Assembly (NCBI GenBank): GCA_021200075.1
Contig: JAJQGZ010000169.1
Location: 1 to 30,156 of the forward strand
Direction of reading: 5' to 3'
DNA from: Clostridiales bacterium
GTDB taxonomy: Bacteria; Bacillota; Clostridia; Oscillospirales; Acutalibacteraceae
DNA length: 30,156 bases
Part shown: one piece after another, positions 15,742 through 24,153 of the stretch
Position numbering within the stretch: position 1 is the first letter of the stretch
Layout: the number at the start of each line of letters is the position of its first letter
Made by a program: the position numbers and the translations under genes
Notes under the pieces: generated by a model
What the model was told of the DNA's origin: nothing
The model's database searches: none
The model's input: only the letters and a program-made list of their open reading frames with translations

Positions 15742-17709
15742 ATGGCAGAAAAGGCTGAGCTGAAAGCGGAATATGAATTTCCGCTGTATATATTCCATTC
15801 CGGGAAAAATTACAAAGCATACGACTTCTTCAGCTGTCATAGAATAAAAGATAATACATTCGCTTTCAGAGTATGGGCGCCGCACGCAAAGGCAATAAGC
15901 GTGAGCGGTGATTTCAACGGTTGGAGCGAAAGCGAAAATCAAATGACACAAATATCCGATGGTATATGGGAAACTTTCATCGACGATGTAAATATCTACG
16001 ACTGCTACAAATACCGCATAATATCGGCTGACGAAAAGGTTATTATGAAAGCAGACCCATACGCATTTCATTCGGAAACAAGGCCGTCTACCGCATCCAA
16101 GGTATACGAACTCGGCGGATATAAGTGGACGGATAAAAAATGGTACGGGCAAAAGCAAAAGGGCAATATCCTTGAAAAGCCGGTGAATATATACGAAATT
16201 CATTTCGGCTCCTGGAAACAGCACGAAAACGGCGACTTCCTCTCCTACAGGCAGATGGCAGACGAGCTTATCGGATATGTAAAGGATATGGGATACACCC
16301 ATATTGAAATGATGCCGATTATGGAATATCCGTACGACGGCTCGTGGGGTTATCAGGTGACGGGATATTTTTCCGCAACATCACGCTACGGCACGCCTGA
16401 TGATTTAATGTATTTTGTGGATATGTGCCACAAAGCCGGAATAGGAGTTATACTCGACTGGGTACCCGCTCATTTCCCGAAAGACGCCCACGGTCTGTAC
16501 GAATTTGACGGAGAATGTACCTACGAATATTCAGACCTCAAAAAAGGTGAGCATAAGGAATGGGGCACAAGAGTATTCGACTACGGCAAAAACGAGGTTC
16601 GTTCATTTTTGATTTCCTCGGCTATGTTCTGGGTAGACGAATTTCACTTTGACGGGCTGAGGGTTGACGCAGTAGCTTCAATGCTGTACCTCGACTACGG
16701 CAGGCAAAACGGCGAATGGGTTCCCAACAAGCACGGCGGAAGAGAAAATTTGGAAGCAGTAGAATTTTTCCAGGATTTAAGCAGAGCTATGTTTAAAGTC
16801 CACCCCGATGTTATGATGATAGCGGAAGAATCAACCGCCTGGCCGATGATAACAATGCCGCCCGATATAGGCGGTCTCGGCTTCAACTTCAAGTGGAATA
16901 TGGGCTGGATGAACGATATGCTCCGCTACGCTTCTATGGACCCGCTTTTCAGAAAGGGTAACCACAACTGCATTACATTCAGCTTTTTCTACGCTTTCAG
17001 CGAGAACTTTATTCTCCCAATAAGTCACGACGAGGTGGTTCACGGCAAAGGCAGTCTGCTGAACAAAATGCCCGGCGATTACGAAATGAAATTCGCCGGT
17101 ATGCGCCTTTTCCTTGCATATATGTTTGCGCACCCGGGCAAGAAGCTCTTGTTTATGGGCAGTGAATTCGGTCAGTTTATCGAGTGGAATTACAAGCAGG
17201 GGCTTGACTGGCTTCTTCTCGATTACGATATGCACAAAAAGCTTCAGGGCTTTACAAGGGAGCTTAATACATTTTATAAAAACACTCCCGCTCTTTGGGA
17301 AATTGATTACAGCTGGGAGGGCTTCCACTGGATTTCCAGCGAGGACAATGCAAACTCCGTAATCGCCTTTCGCATGATTGACAAATCCAGCAAGGAAATA
17401 ATCGCAGTATTCAATTTCACTCCGAATAATTTTGACGAATACCGTATCGGCGTTCCCGAAAGCGGAACATACAAGGTTGTGCTGGACACCTCGCTTGCAA
17501 AATACGGCGGGGAAAAGTCTCACCTTTCCGGCACATACAAGACAAAAAATAAGCCAATGCACGGGCTTGAACAGAGCATCAGTTTAAAGCTCGGCGGTCT
17601 GTCGGCGCTGTATCTTGAAAAATACGACAAAGACGACAAAAAAGACAAAGCCGCAAAACAAAGCAATTCAAAAAATCAAAAATCACAAAAGTATATAACT
17701 CAAAAATAA
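15742..17709 (+). CDS. glgB: 1,4-alpha-glucan branching enzyme
   Basis: Makes alpha-1,6 branches in glycogen (GH13, cytoplasm). About 655 residues. A CBM48 domain (FRVWAPHAKAISVSGDFNGW, about residues 39-58) precedes the catalytic barrel with DWVPAHF, the nucleophile Asp309 in DGLRVDAVASM, the acid/base Glu362 in MIAEESTAWP and Asp430 in SHDEVVHGKGSL. The C-terminal beta-domain is followed by a Lys/Asp/Gln-rich tail of about 30 residues. I chose ATG 15742 (AAAGGAA upstream) over an in-frame TTG at 15709 that lies within the leader. First enzyme gene of glgB-C-D-A, with 10 bases to glgC. Confidence 0.96.
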   Translation: MAEKAELKAEYEFPLYIFHSGKNYKAYDFFSCHRIKDNTFAFRVWAPHAKAISVSGDFNGWSESENQMTQISDGIWETFIDDVNIYDCYKYRIISADEKVIMKADPYAFHSETRPSTASKVYELGGYKWTDKKWYGQKQKGNILEKPVNIYEIHFGSWKQHENGDFLSYRQMADELIGYVKDMGYTHIEMMPIMEYPYDGSWGYQVTGYFSATSRYGTPDDLMYFVDMCHKAGIGVILDWVPAHFPKDAHGLYEFDGECTYEYSDLKKGEHKEWGTRVFDYGKNEVRSFLISSAMFWVDEFHFDGLRVDAVASMLYLDYGRQNGEWVPNKHGGRENLEAVEFFQDLSRAMFKVHPDVMMIAEESTAWPMITMPPDIGGLGFNFKWNMGWMNDMLRYASMDPLFRKGNHNCITFSFFYAFSENFILPISHDEVVHGKGSLLNKMPGDYEMKFAGMRLFLAYMFAHPGKKLLFMGSEFGQFIEWNYKQGLDWLLLDYDMHKKLQGFTRELNTFYKNTPALWEIDYSWEGFHWISSEDNANSVIAFRMIDKSSKEIIAVFNFTPNNFDEYRIGVPESGTYKVVLDTSLAKYGGEKSHLSGTYKTKNKPMHGLEQSISLKLGGLSALYLEKYDKDDKKDKAAKQSNSKNQKSQKYITQK

Positions 17710-17719
17710 GGAGAGACAA

Positions 17720-18928
17720 ATGGCACACAACAACAAAATTGTAGCGATGCTGCTTGCCGGCGGTCAGGGAAGTCGACTCGGCGTTCTCACAAAGAACATT
17801 GCAAAGCCTGCCGTTCCGTACGGTGGAAACTACAGAATCATTGATTTCCCGCTTTCAAACTGCGTAAACAGCGGTATCTACACGGTGGGCGTACTCACAC
17901 AGTATCAGCCTCTCGAGCTTAACGATTACCTCGGAAACGGACAGCCGTGGGACCTCGACCGTCAAAGCGGCGGTATTCATATTCTGTCGCCGTACGAAGC
18001 GATTGGCGGTGCGGAATGGTACAAGGGTACGGCAAACGCAATATATCAGAATGTCAATTTTATAGAGAAATACGACCCCGAGTATGTGGTTATCCTGTCC
18101 GGCGACCATATCTATAAAATGAATTACGCAAAAATGGTGGATTTCCACAAAAAGAATAATGCAGACTGCACAATTGCAGTGCTTGAAGTTCCGTGGGAGG
18201 AAGCGTCACGATTCGGAATACTCGCCACGGACGACGACAATAAAATTTACGAATTTGCCGAAAAGCCTGCCGAGCCGAAGAGCAACAAAGCTTCAATGGG
18301 CGTATATGTTTTCAGCTGGGATAAGCTTAAAAAATATCTTATTCAGGACGAAAACACACCCGGCTCGTCAAACGATTTCGGCAAGAACATAATCCCGACA
18401 ATGCTTGCAGACGGCGAGAGAATGTTCGCTTTCCCGTTTAAAGGATATTGGAAGGATGTAGGAACTATCGACTCCCTTTGGGAAGCCAATCTTGATATTA
18501 TCAGCCCGAATGTTGACCTCGATTTGAGCGACAAGAGCTGGAGGATTTATTCAAGGAATCCTATGGCTCCTCCCCACTACATAGGCAAAAATGCGGTGGT
18601 GGAAAATTCCTCGGTCAGCGAGGGGTGCGAAATTGAGGGAAGCGTTGACTACAGCGTTATTTCTTCAAATGTAACAATTGAAGAGGACGCAGATGTAAGA
18701 TACAGCGTAATTATGCCCGGTGCGGTTATCAAAAAAGGCGCTAAAATCTACTACTCGATAATCGCCGAGGACGCCGTTATCGGTGAAAACGCCAAGGTCG
18801 GAGAAATCCCCGAGCTTCTTGAAAAGCCGGAGGAATGGGGAATATCCGTAATCGGCTCAAATGCAAAAATTTCTGACGGAGGTAGTGTTGCTCCCGGAGT
18901 GATGATAAAATCGGGAGAGGAGGTATAA
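17720..18928 (+). CDS. glgC: Glucose-1-phosphate adenylyltransferase, catalytic subunit
   Basis: Makes ADP-glucose from ATP and glucose 1-phosphate, the committed step of glycogen synthesis. 402 residues. The pyrophosphorylase signature MLLAGGQGSRLGVLTK (residues 10-25), KPAVPYGGNYRIIDFPLSNC, the WYKGTANAIYQN region, SGDHIYKMNY and the substrate-binding FAEKPAEPK are all present. The C-terminal 120 residues form a left-handed beta-helix of hexapeptide repeats. Ribosome site AAGGAGAG. It is followed two bases later by glgD; in Firmicutes GlgC and GlgD form a mixed complex. Confidence 0.97.
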   Translation: MAHNNKIVAMLLAGGQGSRLGVLTKNIAKPAVPYGGNYRIIDFPLSNCVNSGIYTVGVLTQYQPLELNDYLGNGQPWDLDRQSGGIHILSPYEAIGGAEWYKGTANAIYQNVNFIEKYDPEYVVILSGDHIYKMNYAKMVDFHKKNNADCTIAVLEVPWEEASRFGILATDDDNKIYEFAEKPAEPKSNKASMGVYVFSWDKLKKYLIQDENTPGSSNDFGKNIIPTMLADGERMFAFPFKGYWKDVGTIDSLWEANLDIISPNVDLDLSDKSWRIYSRNPMAPPHYIGKNAVVENSSVSEGCEIEGSVDYSVISSNVTIEEDADVRYSVIMPGAVIKKGAKIYYSIIAEDAVIGENAKVGEIPELLEKPEEWGISVIGSNAKISDGGSVAPGVMIKSGEEV

Positions 18929-18930
18929 GT

Positions 18931-20049
18931 ATGAACGAAAAAACAGTTCTCGGTATGATATTTGCCAATATTCACGAGGAAGCTCTCGACTCCCTCACCG
19001 CTATGAGGACAATGGGCTCGGTGCCGTTTTGCTCCCGTTACCGTCTTATAGACTTCCCTCTTTCCAATATGGTGGGAAGCGGTGTTACCAAAATCGGCGT
19101 TGTTACAAACGCAGATTTCCAGTCCCTTATGGATCATGTGGGAATGGGCAAGCCGTGGGATTTAAGCAGAAAAACGGACGGACTTTATCTTCTCCCCCCA
19201 TTCTCGGTAGGCAGTGCTTCTATGTGGGGCAACAGAATCGACGCCATTTACGGAAATATGAATTTCCTGCAACAGTCAAACCAGACCTATGTCCTTATGT
19301 CAGACTGCAACAACATACTCAATTTTGATTATTCAAAGCTCTTCGCCGCTCACGATGAAAGCGGTGCGGATATTACAATCCTCGGCGTAAAGGGGAAAAT
19401 GCCGTCAAACATCGGCTCGGTTTTATCTTTTGACAAAATCAATCCCAACGGCAGAATAACCGAAATGAGCCTTGATATAAAAGCCGGAGAGGAAGCGTTT
19501 TACTCCTGCAATATCATACTTATGAAAAAATATTTGCTTGAAACTCTTATTACCTCCGCTCATTCAAAAAACGAGGTATCTTTCCAGCGCAATATAATTA
19601 TGGCTAATCTGAAAAACCTCAAAATTCACGCTTACGATGCAACCGACAGCTTCGCAGGCACGATAGAATCCGTACAAAGCTATTATGACATATCTATGTC
19701 CCTGCTTCAAAAGGAAAACAGAAAAAAGCTGTTTTCCTCCCCTGTTTCGACAAAGGAGCGTGACGATATGCCCACGCTTTACGGCCCAGATTCGAGCTTG
19801 AAAAACTCGCTTGTTGCGGACGGGTGCATAATTGAGGGTCAAGTTGAAAACTGCATTGTGTTCAAGGGAGTAAAAATCGGCAAGGGAGCAAAGGTTAAAA
19901 ACTCCATACTTATGCAGGATACGGTTATCGGAGACGGAGCAAAAATCAACTGCATAATTTCCGATAAAAATGTCAGCATAAAGAATAACGCCGAACTTTC
20001 CGGCGCAGACACATTCCCTATCTGCCTGACTAAGAACACAAGGGTTTAA
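18931..20049 (+). CDS. glgD: Glucose-1-phosphate adenylyltransferase regulatory subunit GlgD
   Basis: A paralogue of GlgC, 372 residues. The sugar-nucleotide fold remains (RYRLIDFPLSNMVGSG; MSDCNNILNFDYSKL), but the glycine-rich ATP loop is lost: where GlgC has LLAGGQGSRLG this protein has MIFANIHEEALD. The catalytic Asp motif SGDHIYKM is MSDCNNIL. These are the known hallmarks of GlgD, which has little activity alone and raises that of GlgC. A hexapeptide beta-helix forms the C terminus. The start follows the glgC stop by two bases, and the ribosome site (GGAGAGGAGG) is inside glgC. Confidence 0.95.
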   Translation: MNEKTVLGMIFANIHEEALDSLTAMRTMGSVPFCSRYRLIDFPLSNMVGSGVTKIGVVTNADFQSLMDHVGMGKPWDLSRKTDGLYLLPPFSVGSASMWGNRIDAIYGNMNFLQQSNQTYVLMSDCNNILNFDYSKLFAAHDESGADITILGVKGKMPSNIGSVLSFDKINPNGRITEMSLDIKAGEEAFYSCNIILMKKYLLETLITSAHSKNEVSFQRNIIMANLKNLKIHAYDATDSFAGTIESVQSYYDISMSLLQKENRKKLFSSPVSTKERDDMPTLYGPDSSLKNSLVADGCIIEGQVENCIVFKGVKIGKGAKVKNSILMQDTVIGDGAKINCIISDKNVSIKNNAELSGADTFPICLTKNTRV

Positions 20050-20064
20050 GGAGGAAATATTAAA

Positions 20065-21483
20065 ATGAAAATTTTATATGCGGCTTCCGAAGCGCTACCG
20101 TTTATGGCTTCGGGCGGTTTGGGCGATGTCGCCGGTTCTCTGCCTGTTGCGCTGAGGAAAAGGCTTATCGGTTGCAGAGTGGTTATGCCCCTTTACGACG
20201 GCATTAAGCAGGAATACAAAGACAAAATGAAATTTATCACTTCAATATCCGTTCCCGTTTCGTGGAGACGGCAATACTGCGGTATATTTGAAGCAAAATC
20301 AAACGGAGTAATATATTATTTTCTTGACAATCAATATTACTTCAAGCGTGACGGAATTTACGGTCATTACGACGATGCGGAGCGTTTTGCGTTTTTTGCA
20401 AGAGCTGTGCTTGAAATTATACCGGCGATTGACTGGAAGCCGGATATTATCCACTGCAACGACTGGCAGACGGCTCTCACTCCGCTTTACTACACCTGCT
20501 ACTATGCAAACAAAATCGGCTATGAAAATATCAAGACTGTTTTCACCATTCACAACATTCAGTACCAGGGCAAATACGGCAACGAACTTTTAAACGATGT
20601 TCTCGGCATATCCGATGAATACAGCAATCTGATACTCTACGACGGACTTGTTAATTTTATGAAAGCTGGAATAGAATGCGCCAACAAGGTTACAACCGTT
20701 TCCCCGACTTATTCAAAGGAAATACTCGACCCTTGGTTCAGCCACGGACTTGACCCGATTCTTAATCAGAGAAGCTGGAAGCTGTGCGGAATTTTAAACG
20801 GAATTGACACGGACGGCTATAATCCCGAGACTGACGAAAACATCTGGGCGAATTACAGCAACGAGGATTTCTCCCAAAAAGCCGTAAACAAAGCCGAGCT
20901 TCAGAAAATGACAGGGCTTGATGTCGAGCCGAATACACCGCTTGTTGGCATTGTTACAAGGCTTGTAAGCCACAAGGGTGTTGACCTGATGAAAGAAGTG
21001 TTTGAAAAGAGCCTTTACGAAAGAAATGTTCAATATGTCGTTTTAGGCAGCGGAGAATGGGAATATGAAAATTTCTTCCGCTATCTGCACGACAAATATC
21101 CTAACAAGGTAGCGTTGACCATCGGTTTTGTTCCCGATATGGCAAGGAAGATCTACGCAGGTGCGGACTTGTTCCTTATGCCGAGTAAATCCGAGCCGTG
21201 CGGACTTTCGCAAATGGTGGCTCTGAGATACGGAACTCTGCCGATTGTCCGTGAAACAGGCGGACTTAAAGATTCCGTAACCGACTGCGGCGACGGAGAG
21301 GGCAACGGCTTCACATTCAAATCCTACGATGCATACGATATGCTCGGTGCAATCTACAGAGCGATTGAGACTTATAACAGCAAGGATTGGAGTGTTCTCG
21401 TAAAACGAGCGCTCGACTGCGATATGAGCTGGGGTAAGAGCGCAAACGAGTACATCAAAATGTACCGCTCGCTGCTTAAATAA
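20065..21483 (+). CDS. glgA: Glycogen synthase (ADP-glucose)
   Basis: GT5 retaining transferase that elongates alpha-1,4-glucan from ADP-glucose. 472 residues, two Rossmann domains. The N-terminal domain opens with ILYAASEALPFMASGGLGDVAGSLP; the classical KTGGL is ASGGL here, as in many Clostridia. HCNDWQTAL, TIHNIQYQGK and TTVSPTYSKEI follow. The C-terminal domain has GIVTRLVSHKGVDL and the SKSEPCGLSQMVALRYGTLPIVRETGGL block with the catalytic Glu. Ribosome site AAGGAGGAAAT. It is the last glg gene; a hairpin about 100 bases downstream may end the transcript. No glgP or debranching gene is in the window. Confidence 0.97.
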   Translation: MKILYAASEALPFMASGGLGDVAGSLPVALRKRLIGCRVVMPLYDGIKQEYKDKMKFITSISVPVSWRRQYCGIFEAKSNGVIYYFLDNQYYFKRDGIYGHYDDAERFAFFARAVLEIIPAIDWKPDIIHCNDWQTALTPLYYTCYYANKIGYENIKTVFTIHNIQYQGKYGNELLNDVLGISDEYSNLILYDGLVNFMKAGIECANKVTTVSPTYSKEILDPWFSHGLDPILNQRSWKLCGILNGIDTDGYNPETDENIWANYSNEDFSQKAVNKAELQKMTGLDVEPNTPLVGIVTRLVSHKGVDLMKEVFEKSLYERNVQYVVLGSGEWEYENFFRYLHDKYPNKVALTIGFVPDMARKIYAGADLFLMPSKSEPCGLSQMVALRYGTLPIVRETGGLKDSVTDCGDGEGNGFTFKSYDAYDMLGAIYRAIETYNSKDWSVLVKRALDCDMSWGKSANEYIKMYRSLLK

Positions 21484-21579
21484 TCAAAGCCTGTTCAGCT
21501 TAAATCCGCTAAACCGTCTTTCCTTACGCAAAGAAAACTCGGCAAATTTAAAAATATCCATCCAATTTTTATCATTATA

Positions 21580-21619
21580 CAGCGTGCAGAAATTTAAAAT
21601 TTAATATTTTTGCACGCTG
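21580..21619 (+). terminator. Hairpin after glgA, probable terminator
   Basis: CAGCGTGCA and TGCACGCTG pair perfectly (9 bp) around a 22-base AT-rich loop, followed by AATTCTTTT. The T-run is short and offset, so efficiency is uncertain. Confidence 0.5.
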
Positions 21620-21636
21620 AATTCTTTTCCCGGCAT

Positions 21637-21665
21637 TTGCACTTTCCTTAAATAAGTTTTTAAAT
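21637..21665 (+). promoter_or_regulatory. Promoter of the aquaporin gene
   Basis: TTGCAC (21637-21642), 17 bases, TTAAAT (21660-21665). The -10 overlaps the first copy of a tandem 16-bp repeat (TAAATCCCATAAATTT, 21661-21676, second copy 21677-21692 with one change). Confidence 0.45.
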
Positions 21666-21715
21666 CCCATAAATTTTAAATCCCATAAAATTCTAAATTA
21701 AAGGAGGTCAAAATT

Positions 21716-22394
21716 ATGGAGAGATTTAAAAAAATATATTGCCGAGGCAATCGGCACATGCGTGCTTGTCACATTCGGCTGCGGAACCGCCGTTGCGGTA
21801 GGCTGCAACAGCACATTCGGAAGCGGATATATCCTAACCGCTCTGGCGTTCGGTCTGGTTATAGTTGCAATGGCATACAGTATCGGCAACATTTCCAGCT
21901 GTCACATCAACCCTGCAGTTTCGCTCGCAATGCTGATTCGCAAACAACTTTCGTCGATAGACTTTGTCGGCTATGTTGTATCGCAGTTAATCGGCTCCGC
22001 TCTCGGCTGTGTAATCCTTGGAGCGGTATTCGGCTTCGACTGCGGATTCGGCGCAAACCAAATTCAGTCCGGTTGGGAAAACGGCTCTGTAGGCGGTGCA
22101 ATTTTGGTTGAAATTGTGCTGACATTTGTATTCGTAATCGCAATAATCGGAGTTACGAGCAAGACGGAGAACACAGCGGTTTCGGGCGTTGTAATCGGTC
22201 TGACACTGACGCTTGTACATATCCTCGGCATTGCTCTTACAGGCACATCGGTCAACCCTGCAAGAAGCTTGATGCCCGCAATTTTTGCAGGCGGAGACGC
22301 TCTGTCACAGGTATGGATTTTCATTGTTGCTCCGCTTATCGGTGGCGCACTTGTGGCTGTAGCTTACAGCTTTCTTGGAAAGAAAAAGGTTTAA
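21716..22394 (+). CDS. Aquaporin/MIP-family channel, +1 frameshift in an A7 run near the start
   Basis: A six-helix channel for water or small solutes. Both signature loops are present: CHINPAVSLAML and TSVNPARSLMPA. The gene starts at ATG 21716 behind AAAGGAGG, reading MERFKK, but the A7 run at 21728-21734 throws the frame off. With six A residues it would continue YIAEAIGTCVLVTFGCGTAVAVGC, the normal first helix, to a total of 225 residues. As sequenced the usable frame begins at GTG 21762 (210 residues) and has lost part of helix 1. The family splits into aquaporins and glycerol facilitators; small residues around NPAR suggest an aquaporin-like or broad channel, but this is not certain. 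It lies after the glg operon, with its own promoter. Confidence 0.8.
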
Positions 22395-22412
22395 TATATT
22401 AAACAGTTCTGT

Positions 22413-22447
22413 AATAAATGTTGGGTGTGGTTATTAAAACATTTATT
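22413..22447 (+). terminator. AT-rich hairpin after the aquaporin gene
   Basis: AATAAATGTT and AACATTTATT pair (10 bp), followed by TTTATT. The stem is nearly all A-T, so it is a weak candidate. Its loop contains GGGTGTGGTTAT, a fragment of the dispersed repeat described at 22742. Confidence 0.35.
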
Positions 22448-22462
22448 TTTATTCAATATGGC

Positions 22463-22481
22463 GGGCGGATACTATCCGCCC
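22463..22481. repeat. Perfect palindrome GGGCGGATA-C-TATCCGCCC
   Basis: Nine-base arms around one C; GC-rich within AT-rich flanks. A degenerate copy lies at 98-117. It looks like a REP-type element. No T-run follows on the plus strand. Confidence 0.55.
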
Positions 22482-22631
22482 CTACAAAACTCCCAAACAT
22501 TTGAAAAGAATATTCTAAAAAGAATATTTTAAACAGTAAAAAGGATGTTGAGAAAGTGGTTAGAATTAAGCATTTTGCGAGGGGTGCTGTACATAAGTAC
22601 CACCCCCGAGTAAAAGGCTTAAAGCACCAAA

Positions 22632-22662
22632 AAGAGGCAGAGGTTCGATATCCCTGCCTCTT
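22632..22662. terminator. Bidirectional terminator between aquaporin and histidine kinase genes
   Basis: AAGAGGCAG pairs with CTGCCTCTT (9 bp) and the stem can extend inward by two more pairs past one bulged base. T4 follows on the plus strand and T5 on the minus strand, so it can stop transcripts from both sides. Confidence 0.8.
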
Positions 22663-22698
22663 TTAGATTGTTATTGAAAGTAAATAATGTTTATATAT

Positions 22699-23727
22699 TT
22701 AAGATTTTAAATAAAAGCAATAATATAAAATTCTGTAAAAACGGGGTGCGGTTATAGCCGCTTTATCAACTCCTTGGCCGTTTGTCGGCAGAGAAACCTT
22801 TGCCTTGAACAAATCTCCGTCTATGGTTATATCGAGGCTTCCGTTTTGCACACGGCAAAGCTCCTTGGCAATCGAAAGCCCTAAACCGTTGCCGTCCTTA
22901 TCCCTCGATTTATCTCCCCTGACAAACCACTGGGTAAGCTCGTCGGGTGAAATATTGAGAGGTTCGGCAGAAATATTTTTTATTTCAAAAATTCCGTTTT
23001 CGTTTTCATTATAAACATAAACGCTGATATAAACCCTCGTTCCTTTAGCGCTGTACTTGCATGCGTTTGAAAGCAGATTTTCGATAACTCTGTAGGTCTT
23101 TGCGCCGTCGGCAAATACAACGGACTCACCGTCGCCCTGCTTAATGACAAGCTCCAAGCCCGATTTTTCAAAATCCGACTGAGCGTCAACCGTCGCCTGG
23201 AGACAAAGCTCGGATAAATTCATAGGCGAAAGATTAACGGCTATATTTCCCGTGGTTACCTTTGACGCTTCTATCAAATCGTCTATCAAGCGTTTCAGCT
23301 TTGCTCCCTTTTCGTCAAGAACGGATATATACTCCCTTGCCTTTTCATCGTCAATATCGCATTTTGAAAGCAAATCGACATATGTGATTATCGAGGTGAG
23401 CGGCGTTTTTAAATCGTGGAAAACATTGGTAATAAGCTCGGTTTTGAGCCTTTCGTCCTTAATCGCCTTGCTGACAGCTATATTGAGCTGTTCGTTTGTA
23501 TACTGCATACTTTCCGCAAGAACACGCAGGGAATCCGGCAAAGCCGCAATATCGAGAGGAACGTCCTCGTGCCGTGAGCTTGCGTCTATTATAATATCGA
23601 GCGGCTTAATATACATAATCGCCTTTTTAAGTACGATAATATTAAGAGCAATATATGCAATAATAAGCAAGATTGCGGCAGGGAAAAAGATGAATATAAA
23701 TAAATCTATCAGGCAAATTGCAAGCAC
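22699..23727 (-). CDS. Open-frame fragment: last membrane helices and kinase core
   Basis: 342 codons carrying the two last membrane helices, HisKA and HATPase_c complete. If initiated at the GTG at 23727 it could make a constitutive membrane-bound kinase core without its sensor; no clear ribosome site precedes that GTG. Confidence 0.55.
   Translation of the reverse strand: MLAICLIDLFIFIFFPAAILLIIAYIALNIIVLKKAIMYIKPLDIIIDASSRHEDVPLDIAALPDSLRVLAESMQYTNEQLNIAVSKAIKDERLKTELITNVFHDLKTPLTSIITYVDLLSKCDIDDEKAREYISVLDEKGAKLKRLIDDLIEASKVTTGNIAVNLSPMNLSELCLQATVDAQSDFEKSGLELVIKQGDGESVVFADGAKTYRVIENLLSNACKYSAKGTRVYISVYVYNENENGIFEIKNISAEPLNISPDELTQWFVRGDKSRDKDGNGLGLSIAKELCRVQNGSLDITIDGDLFKAKVSLPTNGQGVDKAAITAPRFYRILYYCFYLKS
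22742..22771. repeat. Dispersed repeat, copy 3 (inverted), inside the kinase 3' end
   Basis: On the plus strand GGGTGCGGTTATAGCCGC followed by TTTATCAAC matches the reverse complement of the copies at 2628 and 29986. On the minus strand it encodes GVDKAAITAP of the kinase tail. Confidence 0.55.
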
Positions 23728-23825
23728 ATTGAAAAAGGAAATACAGGGTTATCATAAATATTGTATTCCTTTTCATAACGCCGGGCTTATACCGCCAGAG
23801 CTTGCTTTTTTTCTTCGGAGCTGAT

Positions 23826-24086
23826 TTAATCTTTTTTTACCAAACGGCAGGGAACGACGATAAGTGTCTTGTACAGTGCAAATAAAATCCGGTAAACAAG
23901 AAAATGCTTATAGAACTTTTTATCGCTTTTTATATATCTTGCCGTTGACGCCGAGAACATAAAGAGCAGTGCCCAGATAGCCGAGCAAAGCACCAGATAA
24001 GCTAAAACAGTTACGGAAAAATCATAACCGTCGTCATAAATCCACGCAAACAGCACATACGCTCCGAATCCGAGTGCTCCAGCCAT
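23826..24086 (-). CDS. Open-frame fragment: middle membrane helices of the kinase
   Basis: 86 codons from MAGALGFGAYVLFAW to CRLVKKD, two to three hydrophobic helices of the kinase between two frameshifts. Not an independent gene. Confidence 0.35.
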   Translation of the reverse strand: MAGALGFGAYVLFAWIYDDGYDFSVTVLAYLVLCSAIWALLFMFSASTARYIKSDKKFYKHFLVYRILFALYKTLIVVPCRLVKKD

Positions 24087-24153
24087 TGCAAGCTGAAGCT
24101 CGAGGAAAACATAATCGGAGAAGCGAAGCTTTGCAAAATCATCTTCCCTCTTT

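Larger units (their letters stand above)
22395..22698. other. Structured intergenic region between convergent genes
   Basis: 304 bases without a gene, between the ends of the aquaporin gene and the histidine kinase. In order it holds an AT-rich hairpin (22413-22447), a perfect palindromic repeat (22463-22481), two direct AAAGAATATT copies (about 22505-22530), a 57-base imperfect palindrome (22566-22622) and a bidirectional terminator (22632-22662). Confidence 0.6.

Noticed and set aside
15742..21483. Horizontal acquisition of the glycogen operon
   Set aside because: Codon use and base composition look like those of the neighbours, there are no mobile elements at its borders, and glgB-C-D-A is ordinary in Clostridia.
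22632..22670. tRNA 3' end (GGTTCGATATCC followed by CTGCCTCTT resembles a T-arm and acceptor)
   Set aside because: The only matching acceptor strand lies directly beside it, leaving no room for D and anticodon arms. It is the loop and stem of a terminator.
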